Source: an uncultured Lachnospiraceae bacterium (GTDB lineage Bacteria; Bacillota; Clostridia; Lachnospirales; Lachnospiraceae). Taken from it: a stretch of 64,000 nt of DNA. A model generated the notes under the pieces. The model saw only the letters and a list, made by a program, of their open reading frames with translations. It had not been told where the DNA came from and made no database searches. The DNA lies in assembly GCA_910577175.1 (NCBI GenBank), contig CAJTLU010000011.1, positions 59,535 through 123,534 of the forward strand. Direction: 5' to 3'. Shown here piece after piece: positions 24,754-34,165 of the stretch (position 1 is its first letter; every line of letters begins with the position of its first letter). The position numbers and the translations under genes are program-made.

Positions 24754-25659
24754 ATGAAAGGAATTATTCTTGCCGGCGGTTCCGGCAGCCGTCTTTACCC
24801 GCTCACGTTAGTGACCTCGAAACAGCTTTTGCCTGTTTACGATAAGCCGATGATTTATTACCCGCTTTCCACCTTGATGCTTGCCGGAATCAGGGATATT
24901 CTGATTATTTCCACACCGGAGGAGCAGCCTCGTTTTCAAGCGCTGCTTGGTGACGGCTCCGCTTTTGGCATCCAGCTCTCTTATTGTGTACAGCCTTCAC
25001 CGGACGGTCTTGCACAGGCATTTCTTCTTGGGGAGTCCTTTATCGGGAACGATGCCTGCGCCATGGTATTAGGTGACAACATCTTTTATGGAAGTGGTCT
25101 CGGCAGGCTTCTTACCGATGCAAAGGAACGTGCGGAGCACGGAATTGCAACCGTATTTGGCTACTATGTCAACGACCCGGAACGGTTCGGCATTCTGGAG
25201 TTCAATTCCGAAAACCGGGTGCTTTCCATTGAGGAAAAGCCGAAACACCCGAAATCCAACTACTGTGTCACCGGACTTTATTTTTATAATAATCAGGTTG
25301 CCTCCCTTGCAAAGACACTGAAGCCGTCTGCCAGAGGAGAGCTCGAGATTACAGACCTGAACAATTTGTACCTGAAGCAGGGTATGCTGGAGGTAACACT
25401 GCTAAACCGAGGCTTTACCTGGATGGACGCCGGTACCGCAGACAGCCTTACCGAAGCCTCCTGTTTTATCCAGACGCTTCAGAAGCGCCAGGGTATTGTT
25501 ATTTCTGCCCCGGAGGAAATTGCCTGGCTGCGCGGCTGGATTTCCAAGGAATCTCTGCTGTCTTCCGCTGCCCGCTATGGCAATTCCGCTTATGGCGTCC
25601 ACCTGCAAAACAGTGCGGAAGAAAAAATACTCTATGGAACGGGGGATACATTAAAATGA
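24754..25659 (+). CDS. rmlA: Glucose-1-phosphate thymidylyltransferase RmlA
   Basis: First step of dTDP-L-rhamnose synthesis: glucose-1-phosphate plus dTTP. 301 residues, normal length. The nucleotide-binding motif GGSGSRLYPLTLVTSKQLLP is at residues 8-27. LGDNIFYG and GLYFYNNQ are conserved active-site segments, and EITDLNNLYL is typical. AAAGGAG is about 8 nt upstream. A TATAAT at 24726-24731 may be the promoter's -10 box; the -35 is poor. First gene of rmlABDC; ends in a 4-bp overlap with rmlB. Confidence 0.97.
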   Translation: MKGIILAGGSGSRLYPLTLVTSKQLLPVYDKPMIYYPLSTLMLAGIRDILIISTPEEQPRFQALLGDGSAFGIQLSYCVQPSPDGLAQAFLLGESFIGNDACAMVLGDNIFYGSGLGRLLTDAKERAEHGIATVFGYYVNDPERFGILEFNSENRVLSIEEKPKHPKSNYCVTGLYFYNNQVASLAKTLKPSARGELEITDLNNLYLKQGMLEVTLLNRGFTWMDAGTADSLTEASCFIQTLQKRQGIVISAPEEIAWLRGWISKESLLSSAARYGNSAYGVHLQNSAEEKILYGTGDTLK

Positions 25660-26675
25660 AATTATGCGTGACCGGCGGCGCCGGTTTTATTGGAAGCAAC
25701 TTTATTTACTATATGCAAAAGCACCATCCGGAGTACGAAATTCTGAATCTGGACTTACTGACCTATGCGGGAAATCTGGAATCCTTAAAAGAAGCCGAAG
25801 CCTCTCCGAATTACCGGTTTGTTCGCGGAGACATTGCCGATACGGCCCTTGTAACCGGGCTGTTTGAAAAGGAACGGTTTGATATCGTTGTAAACTTTGC
25901 AGCAGAGAGCCATGTAGACCGGGCCGTATTAGATCCTTCTGTTTTTGTCCGCACCAATGTCCTCGGTACGCAGGTACTTTTAGACGCAGCGCGTACTTTT
26001 GGTGTAAAGCGGTTTCACCAGGTTTCTACGGACGAGGTTTACGGAGACCTTCCGTTAGACCGTCCCGACCTGTTTTTTACCGAAACCTCCCCTCTGCATA
26101 CCTCAAGCCCTTATTCTGCGGCAAAAGCAGGCGCTGACCTTCTGGTGCTTGCCTATCACCGTACCTTCGGACTTCCGGTGACAATTTCGCGGTGCTCCAA
26201 CAATTACGGCCCGTATCAGTTTCCGGAAAAGCTGATTCCGCTTATGATACTCCGTGCTTTAAAGGACGAGCCGCTGCCGGTTTATGGAACCGGAGAAAAT
26301 GTCCGCGACTGGCTGTATGTGGATGACCATTGCGCCGCCATCGACCTGATTTTACAAAAAGGAACTCCCGGGGAAGTTTACAACATCGGCGGACACAATG
26401 AATATACAAATCTTTCCGTGGTAAAAACAATCCTGCAGGAATTAAAAAAACCAGAGTCTCTGATTTCCTTTGTTTCGGACCGCCCGGGACATGACCGCCG
26501 CTACGCCATCGACCCGGCAAAAATCACCAAAGAGCTCGGCTGGAAACCATCCGAGACCTTTACGCATGGCATCCATAAAACCGTCCGCTGGTATGTAGAG
26601 CACTCCGACTGGTGGCAGCATATCCTGAGCGAGGAATACAGCCGTTACATCGAGGTCATGTACGGCAGTCGCTAG
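25656..26675 (+). CDS. rmlB: dTDP-glucose 4,6-dehydratase RmlB
   Basis: Second step of the pathway, an NAD-dependent extended SDR, 339 residues. GGAGFIGSNF (7-16) binds NAD. STDEVYGD holds the catalytic Thr-Asp-Glu and the YSAAKAGAD motif the Tyr-x3-Lys. NNYGPYQFPEKLIPL is the usual substrate segment. Coupled to rmlA by ATGA. Confidence 0.97.
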   Translation: MKLCVTGGAGFIGSNFIYYMQKHHPEYEILNLDLLTYAGNLESLKEAEASPNYRFVRGDIADTALVTGLFEKERFDIVVNFAAESHVDRAVLDPSVFVRTNVLGTQVLLDAARTFGVKRFHQVSTDEVYGDLPLDRPDLFFTETSPLHTSSPYSAAKAGADLLVLAYHRTFGLPVTISRCSNNYGPYQFPEKLIPLMILRALKDEPLPVYGTGENVRDWLYVDDHCAAIDLILQKGTPGEVYNIGGHNEYTNLSVVKTILQELKKPESLISFVSDRPGHDRRYAIDPAKITKELGWKPSETFTHGIHKTVRWYVEHSDWWQHILSEEYSRYIEVMYGSR

Positions 26676-26711
26676 ATTTACACGAAATAAAACAGCAAGA
26701 AAGGATTTTTT

Positions 26712-27587
26712 ATGCACATTTTAGTCACTGGCGTAACCGGGCAGCTCGGAAACGAGCTTATAAGAGCCCTGCCGTTGCGCGGCCATACTGTAACCGGTAC
26801 GGCACGGGAGCTTTATACACTTCCTACGCTACCCGGTGTTTCTTATGCCGCCCTTGATTTAACCGATACCGGACAAATCCGTCCGGTGTTTGAGCAAATC
26901 CGTCCGGAGGCGGTAATGCATTGCGCCGCCTATACCGCTGTAGATACTGCGGAAGAAGAGCCGCAGCTTTGCCGTCTTACCAACGAAACCGCTACAGAGG
27001 AAATTGCAAAGCTCTGCGGGGAATATTCGATTCCTTTGCTTTATACAAGTACCGAATATGTTTTTGACGGAAGCGGCACGCAGCCCTTCCGGCCCGAGGA
27101 TGCCCCTGCCCCTCTTAATGTATACGGCGCCTCCAAATATGCAGGCGAGCTGGCAGTTGCCCGCTTCGCACCAAAGCATTTCATTGTCCGTATCAGCTGG
27201 ACCTATGCCAGAAAGGGAACGAACTTTGTAAATACTATGCTTTCCCTGGCAGAAACCAGAGATACCCTCCGTGTCGTAACCGACCAGATTGGTTCCCCGA
27301 CCTATATTCCGGACCTTGCACCGCTATTCACCGATATGATAGAAAGCAGCCGCTACGGCACCTATCATGCTGCCAGCGCCGGCTTCTGTAGCCGGTATGA
27401 GCTTGCCTGCGAGATTTTCAGGCTGGCAGGTCTTTCCGTCACGGTTCTCCCCATTGACAGTACCGGCTTCCCAGTCAGGGCCCCGCGCCCGAAAAACTGC
27501 CGTATGGATACAGGAAAGCTTACAGAAAACGGTTTTTCCCTTCTCCCTTCCTGGCAGGATGGTCTGAAACGGTATTTTTTGGAGTAG
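26712..27587 (+). CDS. rmlD: dTDP-4-dehydrorhamnose reductase RmlD
   Basis: Last step, reducing dTDP-4-keto-L-rhamnose to dTDP-L-rhamnose with NAD(P)H. 291 residues. VTGVTGQLGNEL (5-16) is the cofactor loop; VYGASKYAGE carries Tyr-x3-Lys; RISWTYARKGTNFVNTML and QIGSPTYIPDLA are conserved in the family. It comes before rmlC here, so the order is A-B-D-C. Confidence 0.95.
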   Translation: MHILVTGVTGQLGNELIRALPLRGHTVTGTARELYTLPTLPGVSYAALDLTDTGQIRPVFEQIRPEAVMHCAAYTAVDTAEEEPQLCRLTNETATEEIAKLCGEYSIPLLYTSTEYVFDGSGTQPFRPEDAPAPLNVYGASKYAGELAVARFAPKHFIVRISWTYARKGTNFVNTMLSLAETRDTLRVVTDQIGSPTYIPDLAPLFTDMIESSRYGTYHAASAGFCSRYELACEIFRLAGLSVTVLPIDSTGFPVRAPRPKNCRMDTGKLTENGFSLLPSWQDGLKRYFLE

Positions 27588-27657
27588 TCTGCTTTTTCTT
27601 GCATAAATACAATTTTTGCGGTATGATAGAGGGACAGAACAGAAAGAGGTGACATTT

Positions 27658-28218
27658 ATGGGAAAGATTACCGTGACCCGCTGCGATATCGATGGACTTT
27701 TCATTATTGAGCCCAAGGTATTCTACGATGAGCGTGGTTATTTTATAGAAACCTACAACGAACAAGACTACAAAAAAGCAGGGATTTCCTGCACCTTTGT
27801 GCAGGACAACCAGTCCATGTCTCCAAAGGGAATTTTACGTGGTCTGCATTATCAGTTTGCACATCCACAGGCAAAGCTGGTATACGCCTTTTCCGGAGAG
27901 GTTCTGGATGTGACAGTAGACCTCCGGGCAGGCTCTCCGACGTTCGGGCAGTCGTTCAGTATCTGTCTTTCCGCGGACAACCATAAGCAGCTCTTTATTC
28001 CGGAAGGTTTCGCACACGGCTACCTTGTCCTTTCGGAAACTGCAGTCTTCTGTTATAAATGCGGTGACTTTTATGCGCCGGAGGACCAGTACGGCATCCG
28101 CTGGGACGATCCGGCACTTGGTATTACATGGCCGGAAGGTGTGCCGTTGCAATGTAATGCCCGGGACCGTACATGGCCCACACTTGCCGAAGCAGAAAAA
28201 AAGGGTTGGATTTTTTAG
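27658..28218 (+). CDS. rmlC: dTDP-4-dehydrorhamnose 3,5-epimerase RmlC
   Basis: Third step, double epimerisation of dTDP-4-keto-6-deoxyglucose. 186 residues from ATG 27658, which has AGAGGTG 7 nt upstream; the frame upstream to 27616 has no ribosome site. Cupin fold: FYDERGYFIETYN, VQDNQSMSPKGILRGLHYQ with the catalytic His, and FIPEGFAHGYLVL with the second one. Ends 9 bp before the VanY-like gene. Confidence 0.96.
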   Translation: MGKITVTRCDIDGLFIIEPKVFYDERGYFIETYNEQDYKKAGISCTFVQDNQSMSPKGILRGLHYQFAHPQAKLVYAFSGEVLDVTVDLRAGSPTFGQSFSICLSADNHKQLFIPEGFAHGYLVLSETAVFCYKCGDFYAPEDQYGIRWDDPALGITWPEGVPLQCNARDRTWPTLAEAEKKGWIF

Positions 28219-28227
28219 GAGGTTTTT

Positions 28228-29706
28228 ATGAATACTGCAAAATCACTTACTCTTCTTCTTGTAAGTACGTTATGGATGCATAGCTTTCCGGACTTCCGTG
28301 TTTCCATGCTGACCCCGGAGGAGTTAGCCGAAACGCTCCGTCCGCAGAAAACGACGGCTGCAACTGCGGTGCTTTCCCGTCCTGTCTTTTCAGAACCATT
28401 TCTGGCGCCGGACAGGCTGTTCCCGACGCCGACGCCGCGTCCGACCGCCACACCGACGCCGTCGCCGTCCCCTACACCTACCTCGCGTCCGACGCCTGCT
28501 CCGACCCGCGTCCCGCTAGGGAACGCGTCCTCGGACCATGCCGGTGAGCTTACCTTTACTTATCCGGAAACAGCCGCGTTAAACACGGACACTTCCTCCT
28601 ATACCTTCCTGGTAAACAAGGAATATCCTCTTTCCTCTTCTTATATTCCATTTATGGTGGAACCGGAGGTTGACATTTACCACAAGGGCATCAATGAGCG
28701 ACGTTATCTGCAGCCGGTAGCTGCCACTGCTCTGGAGGAGATGTTCGCGGCTGCCGAGAAGGATGGCTACCACCTGGTATTGCGCTGTGGCTTCCGCTCC
28801 TATAAGCTGCAAAAGTCGATTTACTCTTATGCCCTGAAAAGCTACGGCTATTATGAGGCGTCCCGTTACCATGCCCTCCCGGGTACTTCAGAGCACCAGA
28901 CCGGTCTTGCGATTGACCTTTGCTGTAAAGCTACTAACTATGAAAATAATTTCAGCATTTTGAACACCCCGGAATATGCATGGCTTTTGGAAAACGCCCA
29001 CAAATATGGCTGGATTCTGCGTTACCCGGAGAATAAAACCCATATTACCGGCTACGGTTTTGAGCCTTGGCATTTCCGCTATGTAGGTCTTGAGCTTGCC
29101 GCCTACATAAAGGAGCAGGATATTACCTTAGAGGAATATTATGGTGCACTTCCTTCTACAAACCTTCTTGCAGTTCCAAAGGAATACTGGTCCCTGCTCT
29201 CTAAAAAAGAGTTTGAGCTGATGAAACAAGAACAGGAAGAATATGAAAAGCGTCAGGAAGAGCTTGCAAAACAGCCGACGCCAACACCGGATTTAACTGT
29301 CACTCCGGATCTGACGGGGACTCCTATGCCAACGCCTGACCCGGCTGAAATTCCGGACCTGACGGGGACTCCTATGCCAACGCCTGACCCGGCTGAAATT
29401 CCGGACCTGACAGGGACTCCGGTTCCGACGCCTGACCCGGCTGAAATTCCGGACCTGACAGGGACTCCGGTTCCGACACCTGACCCGGCTGACGTTCCGG
29501 ACCTGACAGGGACTCCGGTTCCGACGCCTGACCCGGCTAACGTTCCGGACCTGACAGGGACTCTGGTTCCGACGCCTGACCCGGCTGACGTTCCGGACCT
29601 GACAGGGACTCCGGTTCCGGCACCTGACCCGGCTGACATTCCAGATTTGACTGACACGCCGGATCCGGCAGGCCCTGGCGTCGGTCAGACTCACTATAAT
29701 AACTAA
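28228..29706 (+). CDS. VanY-like D-alanyl-D-alanine carboxypeptidase with Pro/Thr-rich arms
   Basis: 492 residues. A signal peptide (about 1-20) is followed by a Pro/Thr-rich stalk (PTPTPRPTATPTPSPSPTPT) and then the peptidase domain (about 110-300). Zinc and catalytic motifs of the VanY/M15B group are present: SEHQTGLAIDL and EPWHFRYVG. It would trim the terminal D-Ala of peptidoglycan pentapeptides outside the membrane. The C-terminal 140 residues are seven 16-residue repeats, PDLTGTP(V/M)PTPDPAxx. AGGAGG is 5 nt before the start, 9 bp after rmlC, so it joins the rhamnose operon. It is not evidence for vancomycin resistance, because no vanHAX is seen. Confidence 0.88.
   Translation: MNTAKSLTLLLVSTLWMHSFPDFRVSMLTPEELAETLRPQKTTAATAVLSRPVFSEPFLAPDRLFPTPTPRPTATPTPSPSPTPTSRPTPAPTRVPLGNASSDHAGELTFTYPETAALNTDTSSYTFLVNKEYPLSSSYIPFMVEPEVDIYHKGINERRYLQPVAATALEEMFAAAEKDGYHLVLRCGFRSYKLQKSIYSYALKSYGYYEASRYHALPGTSEHQTGLAIDLCCKATNYENNFSILNTPEYAWLLENAHKYGWILRYPENKTHITGYGFEPWHFRYVGLELAAYIKEQDITLEEYYGALPSTNLLAVPKEYWSLLSKKEFELMKQEQEEYEKRQEELAKQPTPTPDLTVTPDLTGTPMPTPDPAEIPDLTGTPMPTPDPAEIPDLTGTPVPTPDPAEIPDLTGTPVPTPDPADVPDLTGTPVPTPDPANVPDLTGTLVPTPDPADVPDLTGTPVPAPDPADIPDLTDTPDPAGPGVGQTHYNN
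29305..29640 (+). repeat. Seven-unit 48-bp tandem repeat in the VanY-like gene
   Basis: Seven units of 48 bp (16 codons) encode PDLTGTPMPTPDPAEI and close variants. Units 1-2 differ by about one base and units 3-7 by a few, so the array grew recently and may vary between strains. Confidence 0.9.
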
Positions 29707-29709
29707 AAT

Positions 29710-29815
29710 TACCCAGGCTTCCGCATTTTTTAGTAACCTTGGAAAATTCCGAAGGCTGCATGCAAAAATGAAATTGCATACAGTCTCCGGAACATAAGGC
29801 GACATGCAAAACCTA
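29710..29815 (+). repeat. Palindromic intergenic repeat, copy D (short form)
   Basis: A 106-bp version of the family. It keeps the left block TTCCGCATTTTTTAG, the CCTTGGAA...TTCCGAAGG hairpin (the CCCCGGAA/TTCCGGGG of copy B with covarying changes) and the right block TCCGGAACATAAGGCGACATGCAAAA. The roughly 140-bp core is missing and replaced by a simple hairpin around TGCATGCAAAAATGAAATTGCATA. It lies between vanY-like and capA-like genes. Confidence 0.7.
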
Positions 29816-29859
29816 AGTAACACTACTGTCCGGTTTTCCGGCTGAAAGGACTCCTACAA

Positions 29860-31128
29860 ATGAAACAATCTCACTTTTTTAAATTACCACGCCGTCTGGT
29901 TCCATTGCTATCCGGGCTTTTTCTTCTTTACCTTCTGGGTGCGTGCGCTAAAACGGCACCTGTATTTTCTCCACAGGGCAGTATAACGCCAACATCCGCC
30001 ACAACCCTGACGCCGACGTCTGTCCCAAATTCTCCGACCCCGACCTTAACACCCACTCCGACCCCAACGCCGACGCCTGCACCAAGGCAGGTCACGCTTC
30101 TTGCCGTCGGGGATGACCTGGTCCATGGCAGCACCTTAAACGGCGGTCTGCAGGAGGACGGTACCTATGACTTTAACGGCTTTTACCGTCATCTGAAAGA
30201 TGAAATCAGCGCAGCCGACATTGCGATTATCAATCAGGAAACGATTCTTGGCGGCGCGGAGTTTGAATATGTCGGCTATCCATGCTTCAATACGCCGGAC
30301 GCTATGGGAGATGCTATTGTAAATGCCGGATTTGACGTTGTCCTTCACGCGACGAACCATACCATGGACAAAGGTGCAAAGGGTGTGGAAAACTGCATCA
30401 ATTTCTGGAAAACTGCCCATCCTGAAATTACGCTTTTAGGAATTTATGATTCACCCGAAGCCCAGAATACCATCACCGTCGTAGAAAAGAATGGTATCCG
30501 CATTGCAATGCTGAACTATACCTATGGTCTGAACGGAATCCCGCTGCCGCAGGGGAAAAACTATCTGGTAACGCTCCTGACATGGAACAACCGGGACTAT
30601 ATCCGCTCCCAGATACGGCAGGCAAAGGAAATGTCAGACTTTGTGATTGTATTCCCTCACTGGGGAACGGAGTATGTCTATGAACCCGATAACGACCAGC
30701 TCTTTTGGACTACCCTTTTTGCGGAAGAAGGCGTCGACCTTGTGATTGGCGCACATCCTCATGTCTTAGAGCCGGTAGAATGGAAAACTCGTCCGGACGG
30801 TGGAAAAATGCTTGTATTTTACTCTCTCGGCAATTTCATTTCGGGACAGATTGAAGCTCCGCGCCTGTTAGGCGGAATAGCAGAGGTAACTCTGACGGAA
30901 GACGAAAACGGCCGTATCCAAATTACCGAAAGCGCCGTGATTCCGACCGTCACACACTACAGCGACGAGGTTGGCGACGGAACCTATGCGACCTACCGGC
31001 TTTCGGAATATACCGAAGAGCTGCTCCGTCTCCACGGCATCCACAAACGTGCCGAGGAAAGCGTATTTACCATGGAAGATACCTGGGCGCTGGCAAGGAG
31101 GATACTCGGAGATTTTCTGAAAGAATAG
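29860..31128 (+). CDS. CapA-like (PGA_cap) lipoprotein
   Basis: 422 residues. A signal peptide ends in the lipobox LGAC. A Pro/Thr-rich stalk (TPTLTPTPTPTPTPAPR) follows. The body (about 75-360) is a calcineurin-like PGA_cap domain: LAVGDDLVHGSTL, AIINQETILGG, DVVLHATNHTMDKG and GAHPHVLEP supply metal-binding Asp, Asn and His. Such proteins help anchor poly-gamma-glutamate or act as envelope phosphohydrolases; no capB or capC is here, so the polymer role is doubtful. Start has AAAGGA 8-10 nt upstream. Confidence 0.85.
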   Translation: MKQSHFFKLPRRLVPLLSGLFLLYLLGACAKTAPVFSPQGSITPTSATTLTPTSVPNSPTPTLTPTPTPTPTPAPRQVTLLAVGDDLVHGSTLNGGLQEDGTYDFNGFYRHLKDEISAADIAIINQETILGGAEFEYVGYPCFNTPDAMGDAIVNAGFDVVLHATNHTMDKGAKGVENCINFWKTAHPEITLLGIYDSPEAQNTITVVEKNGIRIAMLNYTYGLNGIPLPQGKNYLVTLLTWNNRDYIRSQIRQAKEMSDFVIVFPHWGTEYVYEPDNDQLFWTTLFAEEGVDLVIGAHPHVLEPVEWKTRPDGGKMLVFYSLGNFISGQIEAPRLLGGIAEVTLTEDENGRIQITESAVIPTVTHYSDEVGDGTYATYRLSEYTEELLRLHGIHKRAEESVFTMEDTWALARRILGDFLKE

Positions 31129-31141
31129 GAGACAGATGCAA

Positions 31142-31780
31142 ATGAATCTTGATAATATAAAAATAGAGGATATTAAAATCATCCTGAATAAAGATACCAC
31201 GCTGACCCGTTACTATCCTCTGATTCCTTTGAAAAACATTATAATTGAGCGCCTGGTAACGAACGGCATCCTTTTTAAGTCTCAATATGATGAAATCTAT
31301 GATTCCGATATTGAAAGAATCCGAGAGATTACAGGGATGCCAGAGGGAATTGACGAAAGCTTCCATTCTGTTCTTCATTTGCACGACTTTAAAAACAGAA
31401 ACCTGAAGGAACTCGAATCTATCAATTCTGATGCCCTTGCAAAGGTTCTTGCACATGGATATAAAAAATCGCTGGATATAATAAAATTAGCTTCTGAAAA
31501 AGGTGAAGATGAGCTGTCACAGCTTCTGGATATCGGTGCTGCCGATACCCGGAAACTGTGTGCCCTGTGCCATCTGATGAGGCTTCCCGGCGTAAAGGAT
31601 ACACGCGCAAGTCTGTATTATGATTCGGGTCTACAAAGCTTAGACGACTTTAGAAACAACACATTGGATAAAATCCTTGAAATGATTACAAGCTATATTG
31701 CCAATTCCGGATGTGGAAAAAGTGTGCCGCAAAGAAAGGAACTCGCAACACAAATAGCAGTAAGCAGGATTCTTCCCTAG
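31142..31780 (+). CDS. DUF4332-like helix-hairpin-helix protein
   Basis: A 212-residue soluble protein. The C-terminal part has CHLMRLPGVKDTRASLYYDS then GLQSLDDFRNN, the pattern of DUF4332 helix-hairpin-helix repeats. The middle QLLDIGAADTRKLCALCHL looks like another HhH. HhH units often contact DNA without sequence preference, but the role is unknown. ATG at 31142 fits AGGAGA 9 nt upstream better than the ATG at 31136. Follows capA-like by 13 bp and meets the convergent Feo gene cluster at its end. Confidence 0.6.
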   Translation: MNLDNIKIEDIKIILNKDTTLTRYYPLIPLKNIIIERLVTNGILFKSQYDEIYDSDIERIREITGMPEGIDESFHSVLHLHDFKNRNLKELESINSDALAKVLAHGYKKSLDIIKLASEKGEDELSQLLDIGAADTRKLCALCHLMRLPGVKDTRASLYYDSGLQSLDDFRNNTLDKILEMITSYIANSGCGKSVPQRKELATQIAVSRILP

Positions 31781-31789
31781 TCATGCACG

Positions 31790-31996
31790 CTACTCCTTCC
31801 CATCCTTGCAGTTACAACCGCTTTCTTTGCCACAGCAGCTGCTCCCGTCCTCTTTGGCTTCCTTTTTCTTATACGGACAGCTTCCGCACGAAGAACAGCC
31901 GATACAGCCTGCGCCGTTTTTCTTTGCCCTCACGATATAAGCGACTGCCGCGCCTATGGCAGCCAGAAGAATTGCTATAACAATTATATTTTCCAT
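31790..31996 (-). CDS. FeoB-associated Cys-rich membrane protein
   Basis: 68 residues: one membrane helix (about 3-23), then a cysteine-rich tail with GCIGCSSCGSC, CC and GCNC motifs, nine cysteines in all. Proteins of this shape follow feoB in many Firmicutes and are thought to handle ferrous iron at the membrane. AAGGAGCG is 6-8 nt before the ATG. Third gene of the feo operon. Confidence 0.9.
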   Translation of the reverse strand: MENIIVIAILLAAIGAAVAYIVRAKKNGAGCIGCSSCGSCPYKKKEAKEDGSSCCGKESGCNCKDGKE

Positions 31997-32020
31997 ATCG
32001 ACCGCTCCTTGTACTCATTT

Positions 32021-34021
32021 TTATGCCTTCTTTAACGCATACTCTGCCCTCAGGTTCTTATTTGTCCTCCGGATTAAGTATACTATAATAGCCGCAAAGC
32101 ATGCAACTGCAATCATGCCGGGAACAACAGCTGCTCCAAACCTTCCTGTGGTAATCAGCGTACCAATCTGGTATACAGAAAAAGCAATGGTATAGCCGGT
32201 TCCCAGCTGGAGAGCAATACCACCAAACAGCCATTTCCTACTCTTAATTTCCGAGTTCATTGCACCAATTGCAGCAAAACATGGAGGCGTATACAAGTTA
32301 AACATCAGATAGGCAAGTGCCGCTGCCTTTGTCAGTCCCATCACGGCAGCTACCTCATTTCCGCTGCCGACCAGCGCAAGCTCCTCTGTGTCAATCACAT
32401 TCGTCAGTCCATACACTACAGCCAGCGTACCGACTACATTTTCCTTTGCAATAAAGCCGGTAATTGCGGCTGCGGAAAGCTGCCATACCCCAAAGCCTAA
32501 CGGAATCAGGAGCACTGCAAACGGAGATGCAAGCGCTGCAAGAATGGACGTATGCTCCATCCCTTCCTCTACCACCTGGAGATGCCAGTTAAAGCTCTGC
32601 ATCATCTGCACGGCGGCATTACAGACAAGGATAATCGTACCTGCCTTGACTATGTACGCCTTGCCGCGGGAAATCATGGAAATCACTGCCCTTTTCAGGC
32701 TCGGAAGCTTGTATTCCGGAAGTTCCATCAGGAAGAAGGATTTTCTGCATTTGTGTCCTGCAATTCTGTTTACCAGCAGGGCTCCCAATAAAATCAATAC
32801 AATTCCGATAAAATACATCAGCGGCCCGACCCAGAAAGCACCCGAAAAAAATACTCCTGCAAATAAGGCAATCACTGGCAGCTTTGCGCCGCATGGCATG
32901 AACGGCGTCAACATTGCAGTTGCCCTGCGCTCTCTTTCATTCCGAATGGTACGACATGCCATGACACCTGGAATTGCGCAGCCAGTGCCAATCACCATCG
33001 GGATAACCGACTTCCCCGAAAGACCAACCTTCTTAAAAACCGGGTCCAATACAACCGTAGCGCGCGCCATATAGCCGCAATCCTCCAACAATGCAATCAG
33101 GAAATACATTACCATCACTAATGGCAGGAAACCTACTACAGCGCCAACGCCGCCGATAATGCCGTCAATGAAAAGCGCATGCAAAAACGGAGACGCTCCT
33201 GTGGTCTTTTCCGCAGCCCAGCCCTGAAATGTTTCAATTCCGCCTGTCAGCCAGTCTGCAATCCAGGTTCCCAAGGTTGCCTGGGAAATATAGAACACAA
33301 GAAACATTACAACGGCAAAAACCGGAATCCCAAACCACATATTCGTAAGAACAGCATCTATCTTATCCTGCTGATTTTTCTCCTTCGTCAAAACCTTACG
33401 TGTCTCAACCTCTGCAACAAGCTGATTGACAAAGCGGAAGCGGGCACGGTCTGCGGCTTCCACCTCGTCTTTCTTACGCAAATCGATATTTCCCTGCTCA
33501 TATGGCGCCGTCTGCTCCTTGCCCTTCTGTGCTACGGCCGCCTCCACCACCTCTGCCAGTCCGTTGTCCCCCGAAGAAACAGATACCGTCTTTATAACCG
33601 GACAGCCTAAGCGCTCCGCCAGAGCCTCCACATCGATTTCCGTTTTCTTCTTTTCATTGACATCGCTTTTGTTAAGTGCTACGACAACCGGAATGCCAAG
33701 CTCCAGCAGCTGCGTTGTAAAAAACAGACTGCGGCTTAAATTGGTCGCATCGACAATATTTATCATCACATCCGGCTTTTCATTTTTTACATAAGCGCTT
33801 GTAATACTTTCCTCCGATGTAAACGGCGACATGGAATATGCGCCCGGAAGGTCCACGGCAATCAATTCCTCCCCGCCGTGGTAAAAGCTTTTTTTCACCG
33901 GACTTTCCTTTTTATCCACAGTGACGCCGGCCCAGTTTCCGACCCGCTCGTTTCTTCCGGTAAGCGCATTATACATTGTCGTCTTCCCGCTGTTCGGATT
34001 GCCTGTAAAAGCAATTCTCAT
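32021..34021 (-). CDS. feoB: Ferrous iron transporter FeoB
   Basis: A 666-residue polytopic transporter for Fe2+. The N-terminal G domain has GNPNSGKT (G1), VTVDKKE (G2), DLPGAYS (G3) and LNKSDV (G4), then a helical regulatory region. The membrane part has the Gate motifs: PFMPCGAKLPVIALF, and CYGMA-type sequence GCAIPGVMACRTI. Slightly shorter than the E. coli protein (773), normal for Clostridia. The last membrane part ends with RTNKNLRAEYALKKA. 144 bp after feoA. Confidence 0.96.
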   Translation of the reverse strand: MRIAFTGNPNSGKTTMYNALTGRNERVGNWAGVTVDKKESPVKKSFYHGGEELIAVDLPGAYSMSPFTSEESITSAYVKNEKPDVMINIVDATNLSRSLFFTTQLLELGIPVVVALNKSDVNEKKKTEIDVEALAERLGCPVIKTVSVSSGDNGLAEVVEAAVAQKGKEQTAPYEQGNIDLRKKDEVEAADRARFRFVNQLVAEVETRKVLTKEKNQQDKIDAVLTNMWFGIPVFAVVMFLVFYISQATLGTWIADWLTGGIETFQGWAAEKTTGASPFLHALFIDGIIGGVGAVVGFLPLVMVMYFLIALLEDCGYMARATVVLDPVFKKVGLSGKSVIPMVIGTGCAIPGVMACRTIRNERERRATAMLTPFMPCGAKLPVIALFAGVFFSGAFWVGPLMYFIGIVLILLGALLVNRIAGHKCRKSFFLMELPEYKLPSLKRAVISMISRGKAYIVKAGTIILVCNAAVQMMQSFNWHLQVVEEGMEHTSILAALASPFAVLLIPLGFGVWQLSAAAITGFIAKENVVGTLAVVYGLTNVIDTEELALVGSGNEVAAVMGLTKAAALAYLMFNLYTPPCFAAIGAMNSEIKSRKWLFGGIALQLGTGYTIAFSVYQIGTLITTGRFGAAVVPGMIAVACFAAIIVYLIRRTNKNLRAEYALKKA

Positions 34022-34112
34022 TTCCGTATTCCTCCTCTTTTTCCAATATTTCTATCGTTAAACCACACGCATACCGTCAAGTAAGCGGTGGCTAACCGCA
34101 GAGTAAAATGAC

Positions 34113-34144
34113 GGGCAGCAAACTGCCTGCTTTCCATGCTGCCC
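34113..34144 (-). other. Hairpin between feoA and feoB
   Basis: GGGCAGCA (34113-34120) and TGCTGCCC (34137-34144) are perfect 8-bp inverted arms with no U-run. It could moderate feoB expression relative to feoA. Nothing else was seen in the gap. Confidence 0.3.
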
Positions 34145-34165
34145 TGTGATGTCCCCTTATGATGC

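Noticed and set aside
29305..29640. Possible CRISPR array
   Set aside because: The 48-bp repeat is contiguous, with no unique spacers, and lies inside an ORF in frame.
28228..29706. Vancomycin resistance gene vanY
   Set aside because: No vanH, vanA/B, vanX or vanRS is in the window; many gut Firmicutes have such carboxypeptidases for normal wall work.
29253..29823. Long antisense frames over the VanY repeat
   Set aside because: They are simple complements of the 48-bp repeat (GSGVGTGVPVRSG-type text).
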